Positions 33,453 through 43,694 are shown, numbered from the stretch's first letter. The stretch is 64,000 nt of DNA from Symsagittifera roscoffensis (GCF_963678635.1 NC_087069.1:45117448-45181447), one strand, 5' to 3'. The notes: generated by a model not told the origin, from the sequence alone. Program-made: numbers and translations.

Positions 33453-34989
33453 AACCACCAAGTTCACCTCCTGCTACTTCAGTTATACACTCTAGCTTAA
33501 CAGTGAGCCTGTAGCTGCCATCAGACACCCCAAACTAACCGAGTGGAAACGTGGGTTGGTTTTAAAGAAGACCAGAATGAAAATTGGAATCTATAAAGTT
33601 TTGTACTGTGTTGCTTGATTTCGGCAATTGAAATGAAATCCAACAATTATAGTTCAGTGGTTTGCTTTTTGTAAATAATATGTTAAATTAGATAAAACAC
33701 ACTAGAAAGTTTTTTCTGCTCTTCAATCAAAAAAAGCGTAACAATTGGAATTGTTTCGTTCAGCTCCAGTTCTGAAAGAATCATCGCTGTATGAAATTTA
33801 ATTTCAAAGAAGAAAACTACAATGCCTACTTTGAAAGATTTGAAAATTCTCAAAGTTTTTTTTTTCATTTTCAAAAAGAAAATCGTAAAAAGCTGAACAT
33901 GCTCTTAGTTTGTTTTTCTAGAATTTTTTTCCTGTATTTTTCTCCATTTGGAATAAACCTCTCTAAGCAATTATCAACATAGTTCGCTACTGCAATATTT
34001 TTTGCAAAACCATCAAAATTTCATCAAGACAGGGAAAGAGCAAAAAAATAAAGGTGAACGTCTTTTTCTTCAGATTTTTCAAATGGGAAACTCTAACGTC
34101 AAAAAATATTCAGATTTTTTTGAATTGCCGAAAAAGTAATAAAATAAAGAAATCCACTCAAATTTTTTATTTTAAAAAAGTTTCTGATCGTTTTAGAGGA
34201 ATGGAAGGGTTTTTTAGCTGTTTTAGTTTTTACTTTTGGGTTGTTGGCACGCATGCGTTTGGATGACACATGGAACGTCGCATTGGGTCAAGTTCTAATA
34301 TTGTACTAGAGTTTAACGGCTCATGATATTGTTTTCAGCAAGATCATCGATGATGAGAGATTTTTGCTTGTATAGCAACGGTTAAGGCTTACCGTTAAGA
34401 AATTTTAACCTTATCTCCGGATTAGGGAAACCGATTCAACGGCGTATTTGAACATTCATACCCTGGATGGTAGAAAAAGATTCCACCATAGTGAATGGAT
34501 AATTTGCTTGAAGTTATCCGGCATGCGGGTCAAACTGCATTGCAGTACAGGGTTTCCGGCATTGAGTCCGAAATTGTAGTTTCATCCGAAAATCAAGCGT
34601 TTTGCTCAATCTGTTTAATTTTAGTGTTGCAAGTTTATTCAGGTCCTTCATTAAAAATTAATTCATACAATTATGATTTTTCAAGTTTTGTGTTGTTTTT
34701 GATCTATCACTCGTTTCGAGCATGCATTCATTGGTTATACCAAGGTCTTTCTCAAGCGTCGATCTGGAGAAAATAAAGCCTTCTCGGGAAAGTTGGATGC
34801 CATGAGTAAAAAAAAATTACTGCAGCGAAATCAAATCAAACTACTTCAGGTTAAACAAAAAAAAACTGCAAAAAGCGTAAATGACGGCCAAAAAAAGTTT
34901 CACTGAAGCGGTTACTATAATAAAACAGTTTCAGATAATTTTGCCAGAAAAAAGCTAAAAAGTTTTAGTTTTCATTGCTCTGAAAAACC
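33453..34989. other. Duplicated non-coding tail, part 2 (copy A)
   Basis: It aligns with about 59735-60330 and 62481-63430 in copy B, interrupted there by a 2.1-kb extra segment. The short frames (33791-33982, 34054-34266, 34495-34776) are changed by indels between copies. No promoter, RNA gene or domain was recognised. Confidence 0.45.
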
Positions 34990-35191
34990 TTAATTATTGC
35001 CTCAGTCCTGTCTTTTGTTTTGCTGTGTAACTTGTACAATTTGTTTCAGTCAATTTCTGACCTCACGTTTTTTTTCCTAGGGGTTGTCTATTATCTGGTA
35101 TCAGTTATTTCAGCTTGATCATAAATTAACTAATTTTTCGAATCGGAGTGTAGCCAAAACGTCGCATAGCGACCTCAAAAAAAGCTCTCAT
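34990..35191 (-). pseudogene. Decayed copy of the ORF at 63396-63644
   Basis: From an ATG at 35191 the minus strand reads MRAFFEVAMRRFGYTPIRKI and then meets in-frame stops. The corresponding frame in copy B stays open for 82 codons. DNA alignment continues to about 34990. The start region was also copied into the inverted arm at 35255-35311. Either a gene decayed here, or the open frame in copy B is fortuitous. Confidence 0.3.
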
Positions 35192-35311
35192 CAGGTCATA
35201 GACCTCGACATAGTTGAACTCGATAATACATGTAACGACTCTGAAAGAAAAAAGTATGTCGAGGTCTAAGACCTGATGAGAGCGTTTTTTGAGGTCGCTA
35301 TGCGACGTTTT
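35156..35311. repeat. 57-bp-arm hairpin produced by a template switch
   Basis: 35156-35212 and 35255-35311 are inverted copies with two or three mismatches around a 42-nt loop. Copy B (63611-63720) has only the left arm, and its next ~43 bp are the reverse complement of the copy-A loop. So copy A's loop plus right arm equal the reverse complement of the ancestral arm plus loop. That is direct evidence for a local inverted template switch. The predicted RNA would fold into a long stem. Confidence 0.85.
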
Positions 35312-35518
35312 GATGAACTTAAAGAAGCCATAAAAAGACTCTCACTTGAAAAGTTTTCAAAAAATCAGATGAGAAACGAAAGTAATTTCTATACAATGTT
35401 TCTCATTTGAGCATCACGGAATGATACAGTCTTGTGGTATTGCTTTAATAACATCTCAACCAAAAAAAATTTGTCAAAAAATAATTGTTGTTCTGCTTTG
35501 CAATTAGGTAGCTCTTAG

Positions 35519-35566
35519 GTGACTACATAAACTGCATCAGTTCAGCCATTTATAGATCAAACAAAA
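35519..35566 (+). promoter_or_regulatory. Conserved block before an ATG, possible promoter or 5'UTR
   Basis: GACTACATAAACTGCATCAG and the following CCATTTATAGATCAAACAAAA are identical in copy B (63909-63956), and both are followed directly by ATG. TTTATAG could be a TATA-like element, though it is very close to the ATG. The strong identity is suggestive, but the coding sequence behind it is not conserved as a frame. Confidence 0.25.
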
Positions 35567-36110
35567 ATGCTCCTTGTATTTCTTTCGTTAAGCTCGACTT
35601 TTCGCTGTGCAAATTTCTCTACTCGATTTGTCTCCCAGGGACGACCAGGGATTGTATTTTGCCCTCGCTTTTTGGCTCGCTGCAAATTTTCCTTTTCACT
35701 GTCAGCAATGGTATTCAACATTTTTGATAGGGCAAACTAAGTTAAGTTTTCCAGATCGAGGCTTGAGAAATAGCTTGCTAAAAGATATTGGCGCTCGAAT
35801 CTTGAAGCTATTGATAGGAAATACCCAGCTGATTTTTCATATGGTTTCAAAAAATAGAAGAATTCCAGAGTATCAACAAAAACCAGAAAAGCCCCGCCTG
35901 AGTTTTGGTTTTAATTCAAAACCAGCAAAAATGGAAACTTTTTTTAAGACTGACAAAACCTCATCGTTTAAACAGAACTTTAGCCACTCTGCAAACTACT
36001 GGGCTCGAAACTCGCAAGAGTTGTACAAAATCACTAAGTCAAATCTTTATGAGCAGCGGAAAAAGTTTAATTTAGAGATAGTGGAACCTGATCTAAACTA
36101 CATTTTATGA
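35567..36110 (+). CDS. Hypothetical ORFs, possibly a secreted protein with a frame break
   Basis: An ATG at 35567 opens a signal-peptide-like frame (MLLVFLSLSSTFRCA) that stops after about 58 codons. A second frame, one base shifted, is open from about 35607 to the TGA before 36111 (about 167 codons). Its latter part is hydrophilic and Lys/Asn-rich and ends NLEIVEPDLNYIL. Either a small intron or a frameshift could join them; I found no convincing splice pair. Copy B's start is frameshifted after 8 codons. Family unknown. Confidence 0.25.
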
Positions 36111-36528
36111 TTGGATAAATTAGATATTTTACCAATGTAAAGTATTTAATACTAACCAATCATGATCCATCTGACTAACAATCCACTTATTTGTAAGTGC
36201 TGAAATTACTTGTAATTTCAGCACCAGAGAGATTTGAATTTAACTTAGAAGTTAGTTGAACTCTCCCGAGTACTTCAGCAGCCGCAATAAACCAGTATAC
36301 CCTAGATCTATTGAGCCTAGCAGAGACTAGTTAAACAACCTGAGACTAGATAGTATAAGAGTAAGATTAGGATCGGTATTAGACTAAGAAGTTGCACGAA
36401 TCTATCCGGCCGAAAATAAGATAGCGTGACGAGCAGACGGTGTACCCTATCCGAAATTACTCTATGAGTTATACCCATCGGTCCTAACTCAATAGACTAG
36501 TTTGATACTACGAAAAAATATCGCCTAA

Positions 36529-37420
36529 ATGTTGACACAGCGTGACACATAATAGTGCTAAAAAGAGACAAACAAAAATCCAAAAATATTAGTCGTTGCT
36601 TGAACAAGGCATAAAGAAACCGCTAGACTATTCTGGTCGGTATTCGACCCAAAATGTCTAGACGCACCATCTACCGTTCATGCTTAGTACTCTCGAAGCA
36701 TATTTGGCATCTTTCTGATCATCAGCTGTATGAAGCGTTAGCGGTGTTGAAAAAGCAGAATGGACATGTTAAATTAAAAGCAGTAGTCCAGGGAAACGAC
36801 TCCGTTATTCAATCACTTTACGCACATTCAATCTATTTTCGAGCCTAGAACACAAGACAAAATAACTGACAGATAAAAATTAGACAGCATCGAAAGCACG
36901 GAGCTTAACACCATAAACTGGACTGAAAACTAAAATAAAATGCACATATATGACAATCCTTGTCTGATAGCAACTATTGAACGAACATTGAGAACATCAG
37001 CTAAATATTGACACCGCTAGAAAGACAAACCGTAATCCAAAAAACTTTAGTCGCTGCTTGAACAAGACATAAAGAATTCGCTAAGCTATTCTGGTCGGTA
37101 TTCGACCCAATATATCTAGACGAACCGTTCATGCTTAGAACACTCGAAACATATATGGCATCTTTCTGATCATCAGCTGTATGAAGCGGTTGAAAATCAG
37201 AATGGACACGTTAAATTAAATGCAGTAGTCCAAGAAAACAACTCCGCCATTCGATCACTATACGCACATTCAATCTATTTTTGAGCCTAGAACACAAGAC
37301 AAAACAACTGAGACGGCATCGAAGGCACGAAGCTTAACTCCATAAACTGGACTGAAAACTAAAACAAATTGCACATATATGACAGTCCTTGTCTAACAGC
37401 AACTATTAAATGAACATTGA
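36529..37420. repeat. Tandem duplication of a ~480-bp unit
   Basis: 36529-37005 and 37006-37420 align head to tail, starting ATTGACACAGCGTGACA / ATTGACACCGCTAGAAA. They share GTCGGTATTCGACCCAA, TCTTTCTGATCATCAGCTGT and CATAAACTGGACTGAAAACT. A 64-codon frame in unit 1 (36654-36848) is shifted in unit 2, so it is probably not coding. Composition is less T-rich than the flanks. 36111-36528 continues the same style without a recognised feature. Confidence 0.65.
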
Positions 37421-37652
37421 AAAAAATAGGGTTATGATTTAAGTTAAAGTTTATTTTAACCCCAGATGTCTGCTTTATGCCTAGGCCTTGAATTCTTGAG
37501 TTTGTTTCTATCTTGCAATGTTTACTCCTATTTCTGTTGGTGTTTTTCGGCCTCCCTTTTTCATTTTTATTCCTTGTTGATGCTATCTATCATCACGGCT
37601 CCTATCTCGGGCACCGTTGTCGTTTTTTGTGACCTTAATTATCTTAACTGTT

Positions 37653-37735
37653 AGGGTCCAGGCTCGATTCGAACACCAGCCGCTACCTTCTAGGTCAGCC
37701 CAATGCTGTGCGGTTACTGGCTCAAAGGGTCCCTA
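37653..37735 (-). repeat. tRNA-like head, possible SINE
   Basis: On the minus strand TGAGCCAGTAACCG (A-box-like) is followed at the right distance by GGTGTTCGAATCGAGCC (B-box-like, about 37661-37677), and the unit is bounded by GGGACCC/GGACCC-type ends. The cloverleaf is imperfect, so a true tRNA gene is unlikely. The surrounding 37440-38050 region may be the SINE body, or an unrelated gene. I saw no second copy in the window. Confidence 0.35.
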
Positions 37736-38075
37736 CTTTCACTCAGCCGCTCCTTTACTCACTCGGTGTCATTTTTTTCACATTGCTTGCCTTGAATCTC
37801 GGACCTGCTTCTCCACTACCCGCTCTCGTTTGCCTACTTTTTGCTTCCTTCCCTATTGGGATTCGGATTCCTTGTCAACGTCTCATGTTTTTGGTTTTCT
37901 TTGTCGCTTTCCGTTGCTAACCTGACTGCTGTAGGGTTTCACTTTAATTTGATTCGATCTTTTTACGTAATTCCGCCAGCGTAGGCGGACTCGAGATACA
38001 TTTTGAACCTACCTCGCTGGGTTTCGATATCCTTTTTTTCTGCTACCCCTTTTTTTCTAGGCACAGATCCCTTTT

Positions 38076-38385
38076 CTAAGGTTTTTGAATGCTTAGATTC
38101 TTTCGACGCGACTTTGGGTTTGAGTACTCTAAAACTTTTTTGACTTCTTCGATGCGCTGTCTTATCAGCTCTGTTTTGTCACTAGACCGTTCTTTGTTTT
38201 TCCGGCGTCTTTCATATCCGCAGGCAATTTGTCCCGCGTCAATAAGTTTACCATTACCATAATTGTTTGGTTCATAAATTCCGGGTCGTTCTCCACGCCA
38301 GACATTATTTTCTAGTTCGTCTCGGCGGGAAGGACATTTTTTTGGCCCGATGCTCGTATTTTTTTGGCCCGAAATAGGTTTCTGA
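38076..38385 (-). CDS. Unrecognised open frame next to a MITE
   Basis: The minus strand is open for about 100 codons up to the edge of the hAT MITE, ending TAG at 38076. It includes RGERPGIYEPNNYGNGKLID, then a charged, helix-like stretch (ERSSDKTELIRQRIEEVKKV). No ATG lies at the upstream end, so it would be an internal or terminal exon, or a gene cut by the MITE inserted at 38386/38387. A second frame overlaps its 3' part and stays open to about 37965 (MYLESAYAGGIT). The composition is clearly unlike the AT-rich surroundings. Family not recognised. Confidence 0.35.
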
Positions 38386-38386
38386 C

Positions 38387-38820
38387 CAGGGGCGGATTTA
38401 GGGGGGGCGGGGGGGGGGCGGACGCCCCCCTTTCCTCAGGGATTCGAACCCCTGCCAACCCAAAGGGTCCCCCCTTTGGTACTTTTTAAGAAATCCAATT
38501 TTGGCCGACCGACCCTAAAAATTTTCTAAAGGCCTCTTCGGCGCCAATATATACTAATTTTGAGGGGGAGCGCGCGCCAAAAAAACGCGTTTTTTTTGTC
38601 AAAATTTTTCAAAAAGTGCCCAAAAATGGTTTTTTTGAGCTGTTTTTTCAAAAAATTGCCTGCGGCGCAGAAAATTTGGCCAAAAAAGGGTCTTTTTACT
38701 GCTTTGGGAGAACTCGGAAAATCAATCTGATCGACCTAAAAAAAAAAAGGTCGTCAAAATTTTCGAAAATTTTTTGAAAATCCGCCCCCCCCCCTCGAGA
38801 AAATCCTAGATCCGCCCCTG
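38387..38820. mobile_element. hAT-type MITE, complete copy
   Basis: 434 bp with terminal inverted repeats CAGGGGCGGATTTAG / CTAGATCCGCCCCTG and a perfect 8-bp target duplication TTTCTGAC (38379-38386 and 38821-38828), both typical of hAT elements. Inside are G-runs, AATATATACTAATTTTGAGG, and near 38440 a GGATTCGAACCCCTG segment whose complement matches a tRNA B box. No transposase ORF. Relatives are at 20196-20580 and 50963-51341. Confidence 0.85.
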
Positions 38821-38828
38821 TTTCTGAC

Positions 38829-39229
38829 GAATTACAATTTCTCTATTGAAGTTTAGGAGTTAAAGCTTTCTGGTCACTACATGGTTTTGTGCAGGTTGAT
38901 TAAGGCAAAATTTGAGCACGTATTCGGCTGTCAGTTCTGTTCCATGCATGTTGCGCTGTAATGTGGAATCAGCGGGCTATCTTAAGAATTGCGCAACGGA
39001 GTTACAAACACATGACAGCATGTGAATCGGCGGACGCCATACATTGAATTATTTGTGTTTTATACATCGGTGGGCTTCCTCCAGCAAATTTAAAGCGTGT
39101 TTTGTTTATGTAGCAGTGAAATGTGTTCTTTCTTATTGTAAGATAGAAATTATTTTAAAAAATCTTGGAAAAAAAGCCGACTCCTTTTTCATTTGTCTGT
39201 CATTTTTCATCAAATGTAAATAACTTGAA
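38829..39229. other. Unassigned stretch between MITE and fold-back element
   Basis: Mixed-composition DNA resembling 37440-38340 on the far side of the MITE. A small minus-strand frame (38949-38860, MHGTELTAEYVLKFCLNQPA and nine more codons) is the only notable ORF. No splice partner or domain was recognised. Confidence 0.3.
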
Positions 39230-39659
39230 GCGCGTCCAGACAATTCGGCCAAAGACAATTCAGCCAGTTTGAAATTCAGACAATTCAGCCAAAAGTATGC
39301 AGACAATTCAGCCAGAGACAATTCAGCCAATAATAGTGACCGCCGCAGTCGCGCCAACGTGTTGCGAGCTTGCCAACAGAGGGTACGACTCTATACGAAA
39401 TTTAGAGCCGGTTATCGCCGCTAAGCGGCGACGCGCGGCGTAGCGCGCCCACCGGCGACCTTAAACCGAGAAATGACTCCACTTCCAATTTTTTTCTTTC
39501 GAATCTAAGGTTATGTAAAACTGGCTGAATTGTCTCAGGCTGAATTTTCTGAATTTCAAATCGGCTGAATAGTCTCAGGCTGAATTGTCTGTATATTTTT
39601 GGTTGAATTGTCTGAATTTCAGACCGGCTGAAATGTCTGTGGCCGAATTGTCTGTGCGC
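39230..39659. mobile_element. Fold-back element, family A
   Basis: The terminal inverted repeats are arrays of AGACAATTCAGCC-type units: about five left (39231-39330) and seven or eight inverted on the right (39515-39659, GGCTGAATTGTCT). They flank a core at 39336-39466 (GTGACCGCCGCAGTCGCGCC...CGCGCCCACCGGCG). The core aligns with those at 31171-31290 and about 56616-56738, but the terminal arrays share nothing with the AACAGTCC arrays there. A possible degenerate target repeat, ACTTGAA / TCTTGAA, lies at the edges. Minus-strand readings LAELSLAELS are just the array translated. Confidence 0.7.
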
Positions 39660-39679
39660 CATCTTGAAGTTTAATGATC

Positions 39680-39879
39680 NNNNNNNNNNNNNNNNNNNNN
39701 NNNNNNNNNNNNNNNNNNNNNNNNNNNNNNNNNNNNNNNNNNNNNNNNNNNNNNNNNNNNNNNNNNNNNNNNNNNNNNNNNNNNNNNNNNNNNNNNNNNN
39801 NNNNNNNNNNNNNNNNNNNNNNNNNNNNNNNNNNNNNNNNNNNNNNNNNNNNNNNNNNNNNNNNNNNNNNNNNNNNNNN
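39680..39879. other. Assembly gap (200 N)
   Basis: Exactly 200 unknown bases, starting 20 bp after the right end of the fold-back element. The round number suggests a gap of unknown true size. Any frame translated across it is meaningless. Confidence 0.99.
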
Positions 39880-40193
39880 CCTTGAAACAAAAGATCCAAC
39901 TGAAAAAAGCTACATTTGCTTCCTCACGTGCCTCTGAATTTGCGCGGTGCACCTAGAATGGACCGCGAATCAAGGTAAGCACAAATGAATAAGGGCAATG
40001 AGACGATTCACTGCAATTAGAGGCAGACCTAAACTCTGCTACTCACCTCGTCGGCGACAGTAAGCAAGAACGCTCCGAACCAAGCATTTTACAGGAAACC
40101 ACGTTAACCGAAACGCTGCTATTCCTTAAAAATGAATAGCGCCTAATTTTTCCGTCAGCTTTTCAATTTGACGGCGTCTGAGAGCGACTACTT

Positions 40194-40383
40194 TCAAGGA
40201 AAAACGAGCGTCCTTACTAATTTTTGGTTCTGATAAAATATCAGAAGGTCTTTTTGCAGAAATCGTAGTTGATGTTGACTCAATCTTGATCTTTTCTCCG
40301 TTAACTCCGCTAAAAACTTAAAATCAGAGTTTAAATTATTTTGTAAAGCGTGAAGTTTTGTGAAAAGTAAGACATTTAGCAAA
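40194..40383 (-). CDS. Conserved exon-like frame, unit 1
   Basis: After a TTTACTCGTTTCCAG acceptor the minus strand reads LHALQNNLNSDFKFLAELTE, continuing KRSRLSQHQLRFLQKDLLI and stopping at 40194. Against unit 2 (41133-41395), several codon differences are silent (GAG AAA/AAG, CTA CGA/CGG, GAC/GAT CTT) and one is conservative (R/K). That is the pattern of a coding exon under constraint. It looks alpha-helical and charged. Neither the protein family nor the rest of the gene was recognised. Confidence 0.4.
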
Positions 40384-40799
40384 CTGGAAACGAGTAAATT
40401 GAAAAAGTCATTAGAGTTTATCAATAATTTTTAAAACTCCATCTAACAGCAGGGCGTTATAATATAACTGCAATTATAAATAAAAAAAATAGACCACACA
40501 TTTTTTAAGTGAAAACGGATTGAAAAACAAAAAGCTGGGAAAAGAAATTGAACAGACTTGGTTTGAGGATTAATTTTTGAGTTTTAAAATTTGCCCATCA
40601 CTCCATTAAGAATTGTTTTTAGCAGAATGTTTAAACTATCCACACATGGTGGTTTTTATCTGCCACAGAAAATTTTGAAGTAGGTAGCATTGTTAAGTTA
40701 CAGAACTTATTTGGATCACAACCTCATCTATTGACATACCGCTTCATGTCCTCTGCGTTGCGTCGCAAAACGCCATAGCTGCGTGTATCTTTTTCGGTA

Positions 40800-41003
40800 T
40801 TGCCCTGGACAGTATCGCCCGCTAAACTAAAATTAAACGGTACGCATGACGTGGGAGAGCTCTCATTGTCGTTGTATGCATCACCGGAATTATCACGTTT
40901 GCAAATATTTGGAACAAAGCCTTATCATCATAAAAACACTAAGCACTGGGACACAAACGACATAAAAGTTTTTTCTATAAGAGGTTACAAGACGGAGGGT
41001 TAA
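40800..41003 (+). CDS. Hypothetical plus-strand ORF
   Basis: The open frame ends TAA at 41003 and reads ...VSPAKLKLNGTHDVGELSLS, then a His/Lys-rich segment (YHHKNTKHWDTND). There is no true ATG at the 5' end; a TGGACAG acceptor-like site near 40812 could start an exon. Composition is plausible for protein, but it has no duplicate in the tandem unit for comparison. Unknown function, possibly chance. Confidence 0.2.
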   Translation: MPWTVSPAKLKLNGTHDVGELSLSLYASPELSRLQIFGTKPYHHKNTKHWDTNDIKVFSIRGYKTEG

Positions 41004-41132
41004 ATCCATATATGGCTGATTTTTCGCCAAATCGTTTCGACGATCCGATTGACGATCCATTTTGTTCAAAAACACAAGGATTCTCTACAAAGGGACATTC
41101 TACATTGCAGCGAAAGATGCAACTGAAAAAAT

Positions 41133-41395
41133 CTACATTTGCTTCTTCAATTGCCTCTCAACTCGCGCGGTGCATCTGGTATCGAGAGATAATCTTACTA
41201 CGAACAACAGAGAAAAGGCTATTATAATTTGGTTCTGATCATCTATCAGAAGATCTTTTTGCAGAAACCGTAGCCAATGTTGACTCAATTTTGATCTCTT
41301 CTCCGTTAACTCCGCTAAAAACTTAAAATCAGAGTTTAAATTATTTTGCATAGCGTGAAGTTTTATGAAGTGTAAGACAATTTGCAACTGCAAAA
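41133..41395 (-). CDS. Conserved exon-like frame, unit 2
   Basis: Counterpart of 40194-40383. After ACTCATTTCCAG the frame reads HAMQNNLNSDFKFLAELTEK and RSKLSQHWLRFLQKDLLI. It then diverges and ends at 41133. The shared core of about 40 residues is bounded on the 5' side by the same acceptor sequence in both units. The last ~30 residues (QLKKQM end) are not shared. No family recognised. Confidence 0.4.
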
Positions 41396-41999
41396 CTGGA
41401 AATGAGTAAATTGAAAAAAATCATTAGAATTTAACAATAATTTTTAAAACTCCATCGAACAGCAGGGCGTTAAAATATAACTGCGATTATAAATTTAAAA
41501 AAAAGAGACCGCACATTTTTTAAGTGAAAACGGGTTGAAAAACAAAACGCCTGGAAAAGAAATTAAACTGACTTGGTTTGAGGATTAAATTTTGAGTTGT
41601 AAAGTTTGCCCATCACTCCATAAAGAAATGTTTTTCAGTAGAATGTTTAAAATATCCAAACATGGTGGTTTTTATCTGCCACAGAAAATTTTGAGGGAAT
41701 ATCAGGATTCCGGTTGAGTGGGCAAAACCTAAACTGTGTTGTCAGATCAGGAAAGATGACATTTCGAAGTTGGTTGTAGATTGAGACTGTTTGCATCGAA
41801 GGCATCAAAACTCAGATTTTAAATTGCGCAGACTGACTCTAGAATAAAAGTAGGTTCATTAGCCTGTAGCGACATGTGGTCCGATATATAGCCACCTAGC
41901 CATACCAGAAATACTGTTACTGAAACTGACACGTACGCTAAGCTGTTGTTGTTGGCTTGCTTAAAACTGAAACGTTTCAGCTGTTTTGCTGAGGATGTA

Positions 42000-43640
42000 T
42001 GAGCAGCTGCTTCAGTTGTCAATTTTAAGGTAGAAGTCCAGTTTGATGCCATTGTTGAAAAGTGTTACCGGCAATAATGCAACTGTTTTTTGATGTTGCT
42101 CATAGTTTCCATTGAATCCTTAGTCTGCTTCGATGTTGTAGTGCCAGGCTGCATGTTTTTTGGTTTTTGGCTTTGCGTAATAATTCGCTTTTTGACAAAC
42201 TCTGGAGTTGACTCCTGTTTCCCTCCGCAGATGTTGACGAAAAATCACTTGGCCGATGTACCACCACTAAATCTGTGCTGATCTAAGCTGTCCAAGCACA
42301 GTTTATGTTTTTTCAGCATCTCTCTACGTTGATCTACCGGTAATTACCAAGACTCAAGAATTTATCCCTCTTGACAAGAATAGTTTGATAGTTCTATGTC
42401 CTGGATTTTGCTTATTGACCAGTTATTATTCAGGCACTGTGGGAGCTTTGAGCAAGCAAGTCGGTATAAGTTAATAGAATTCGGTCAGTATTGAGACCGT
42501 AAAATTTGAAGTTTTGATTAGTTTCCAGATCAATGCAGCGTTTTTGATAAAACCTTCTAGCTCGATTAGCATCAATCGGTCAAGTTTTCAAGTTTCCAGA
42601 TGATCGTTGACCCCATATAATTTTGAAATGACTGTGTACGCACTAATTCAAGTATTGCCTGTTCCTATTGTGAAGAATTGGTTACATGGCTGTCTATGAG
42701 GGATTTAGCATTAGCAGTAAAAAATGAATTTAACTTGAAAATTTTTTAAAGAGGGCTCAGACTTTGGTTCTTATCTATCGCCTTCTGAAAGAGTTCGTAC
42801 CACTTGTTCCACTCCAGTGGGATGCCGTCAAAATTCCGTTTTGTACTTGAATCCTTTCAAACTGTGGTTGCTGATAGTAGTCGGCTGATTGGTAACCTAG
42901 TTGCTGACTGTTTTTTGTGCAAAAAAGTCTGTTTCGTTGTGGTTCGTGTGATTGCGAGTAAGTCTTATGATGATAACTGAAGTGGTTGGCAACGTAGTTT
43001 TCAGAAAAAGTATCAAGACTATTCTTAACTGAAGTTGTTAGAAGACCATACCGATTTTTTTCAGTTGGTATCTGTGATTCGTGCGTTGAGTTGGAACTAA
43101 TGAAGGCGAAAATTAGTGTAGTAGAGGGGCGTGAAAATTAAAAGAATTCAGGTTTGCTGTGGGCGAGACTCAACTGAAATCAGTGGCTGCAGTAGCGGTC
43201 ACATCGTTGATCGCCTCATCTGTAGCTCTTAGTTCCCATTGGAGGTGGATTACTTCAGCGTTGAGGAGCATCTACGTCAAAATTACTCAAAGCGTAGGTG
43301 GACGTGCAAGTAGAAAAGTCGGCAAGCGTAGTATTGATGACGCTGTTGGCCAATTTCTCAGAAGTCTTTGAGTTCCTTACTGATACTTTTGCTGTTGCAG
43401 ATCTGCCTTGCACTCTGAGAGGGCTACTGAACCCTGTTGAAACGAAACCTTCGTTGGTTAGGAGTTCTTCGTATTTCCGAATACTGCTTAGTGGGGCGCA
43501 CTTTCGTTTTCGTAGCGTTGAAGCAATGTCGAGGCACTTTTGAGCTTCTTTAGTAAAAAACACGACCAAGTCATCTGCGAGTTGATCAAGAAGATTGACA
43601 CATGTAGTTACGTATAAAAAAATATTTGAGCTTTATCAAC
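42000..43640 (-). pseudogene. BEL/Pao-like gag remnant 3
   Basis: Homologous to 13561-15345 but more diverged. The minus-strand frame 43255-43569 contains CLDIASTLRKRKCAP, also found at 11873-12106. The knuckle-equivalent region is at about 42120-42310. 41700-42000 aligns weakly with 10340-10600. Truncated on the left; interrupted by stops. Confidence 0.4.
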
Positions 43641-43694
43641 GTTTTGCAGTTTGTCGAGCAGATTGGTACATGTAAATACTTTTGAAAGGTATTT

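Larger units (their letters stand above)
16736..35566. repeat. Segmental duplication, copy A
   Basis: This long segment aligns in the same orientation with 49039-63956. The aligned blocks include the fucosyltransferase gene, its upstream repeats, fold-back elements and the 31.1-35.5 kb tail. Copy A has private insertions (16887-18575, the MITE at 20196, the copia element at 25620, the inverted duplication at 35213-35311). It lacks copy B's extra segments at 57465-58370 and 60331-62480. Both copies start at the end of an LTR-like repeat, so recombination between BEL/Pao-like clusters is a likely cause. Confidence 0.8.
39890..41695. repeat. Diverged tandem duplication of a ~1.2-kb unit
   Basis: Two blocks match: 39890-39950 with 41110-41170 (GCAACTGAAAAAATCTACAT) and 40210-40690 with 41235-41695. 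The middle parts differ: 39960-40200 is unique, and 40690-41100 occurs once. Both units keep a minus-strand frame with mostly synonymous changes and a short plus-strand frame (KMQLKKSTFASSIASQLARC / KIQLKKATFASSRASEFARC). Confidence 0.65.

Noticed and set aside
39133-39357. Frame reading LAELSLAELS
   Set aside because: Translation of the AATTCAGCC terminal array.
39402-39952. Frames crossing the N gap
   Set aside because: Made of unknown bases.
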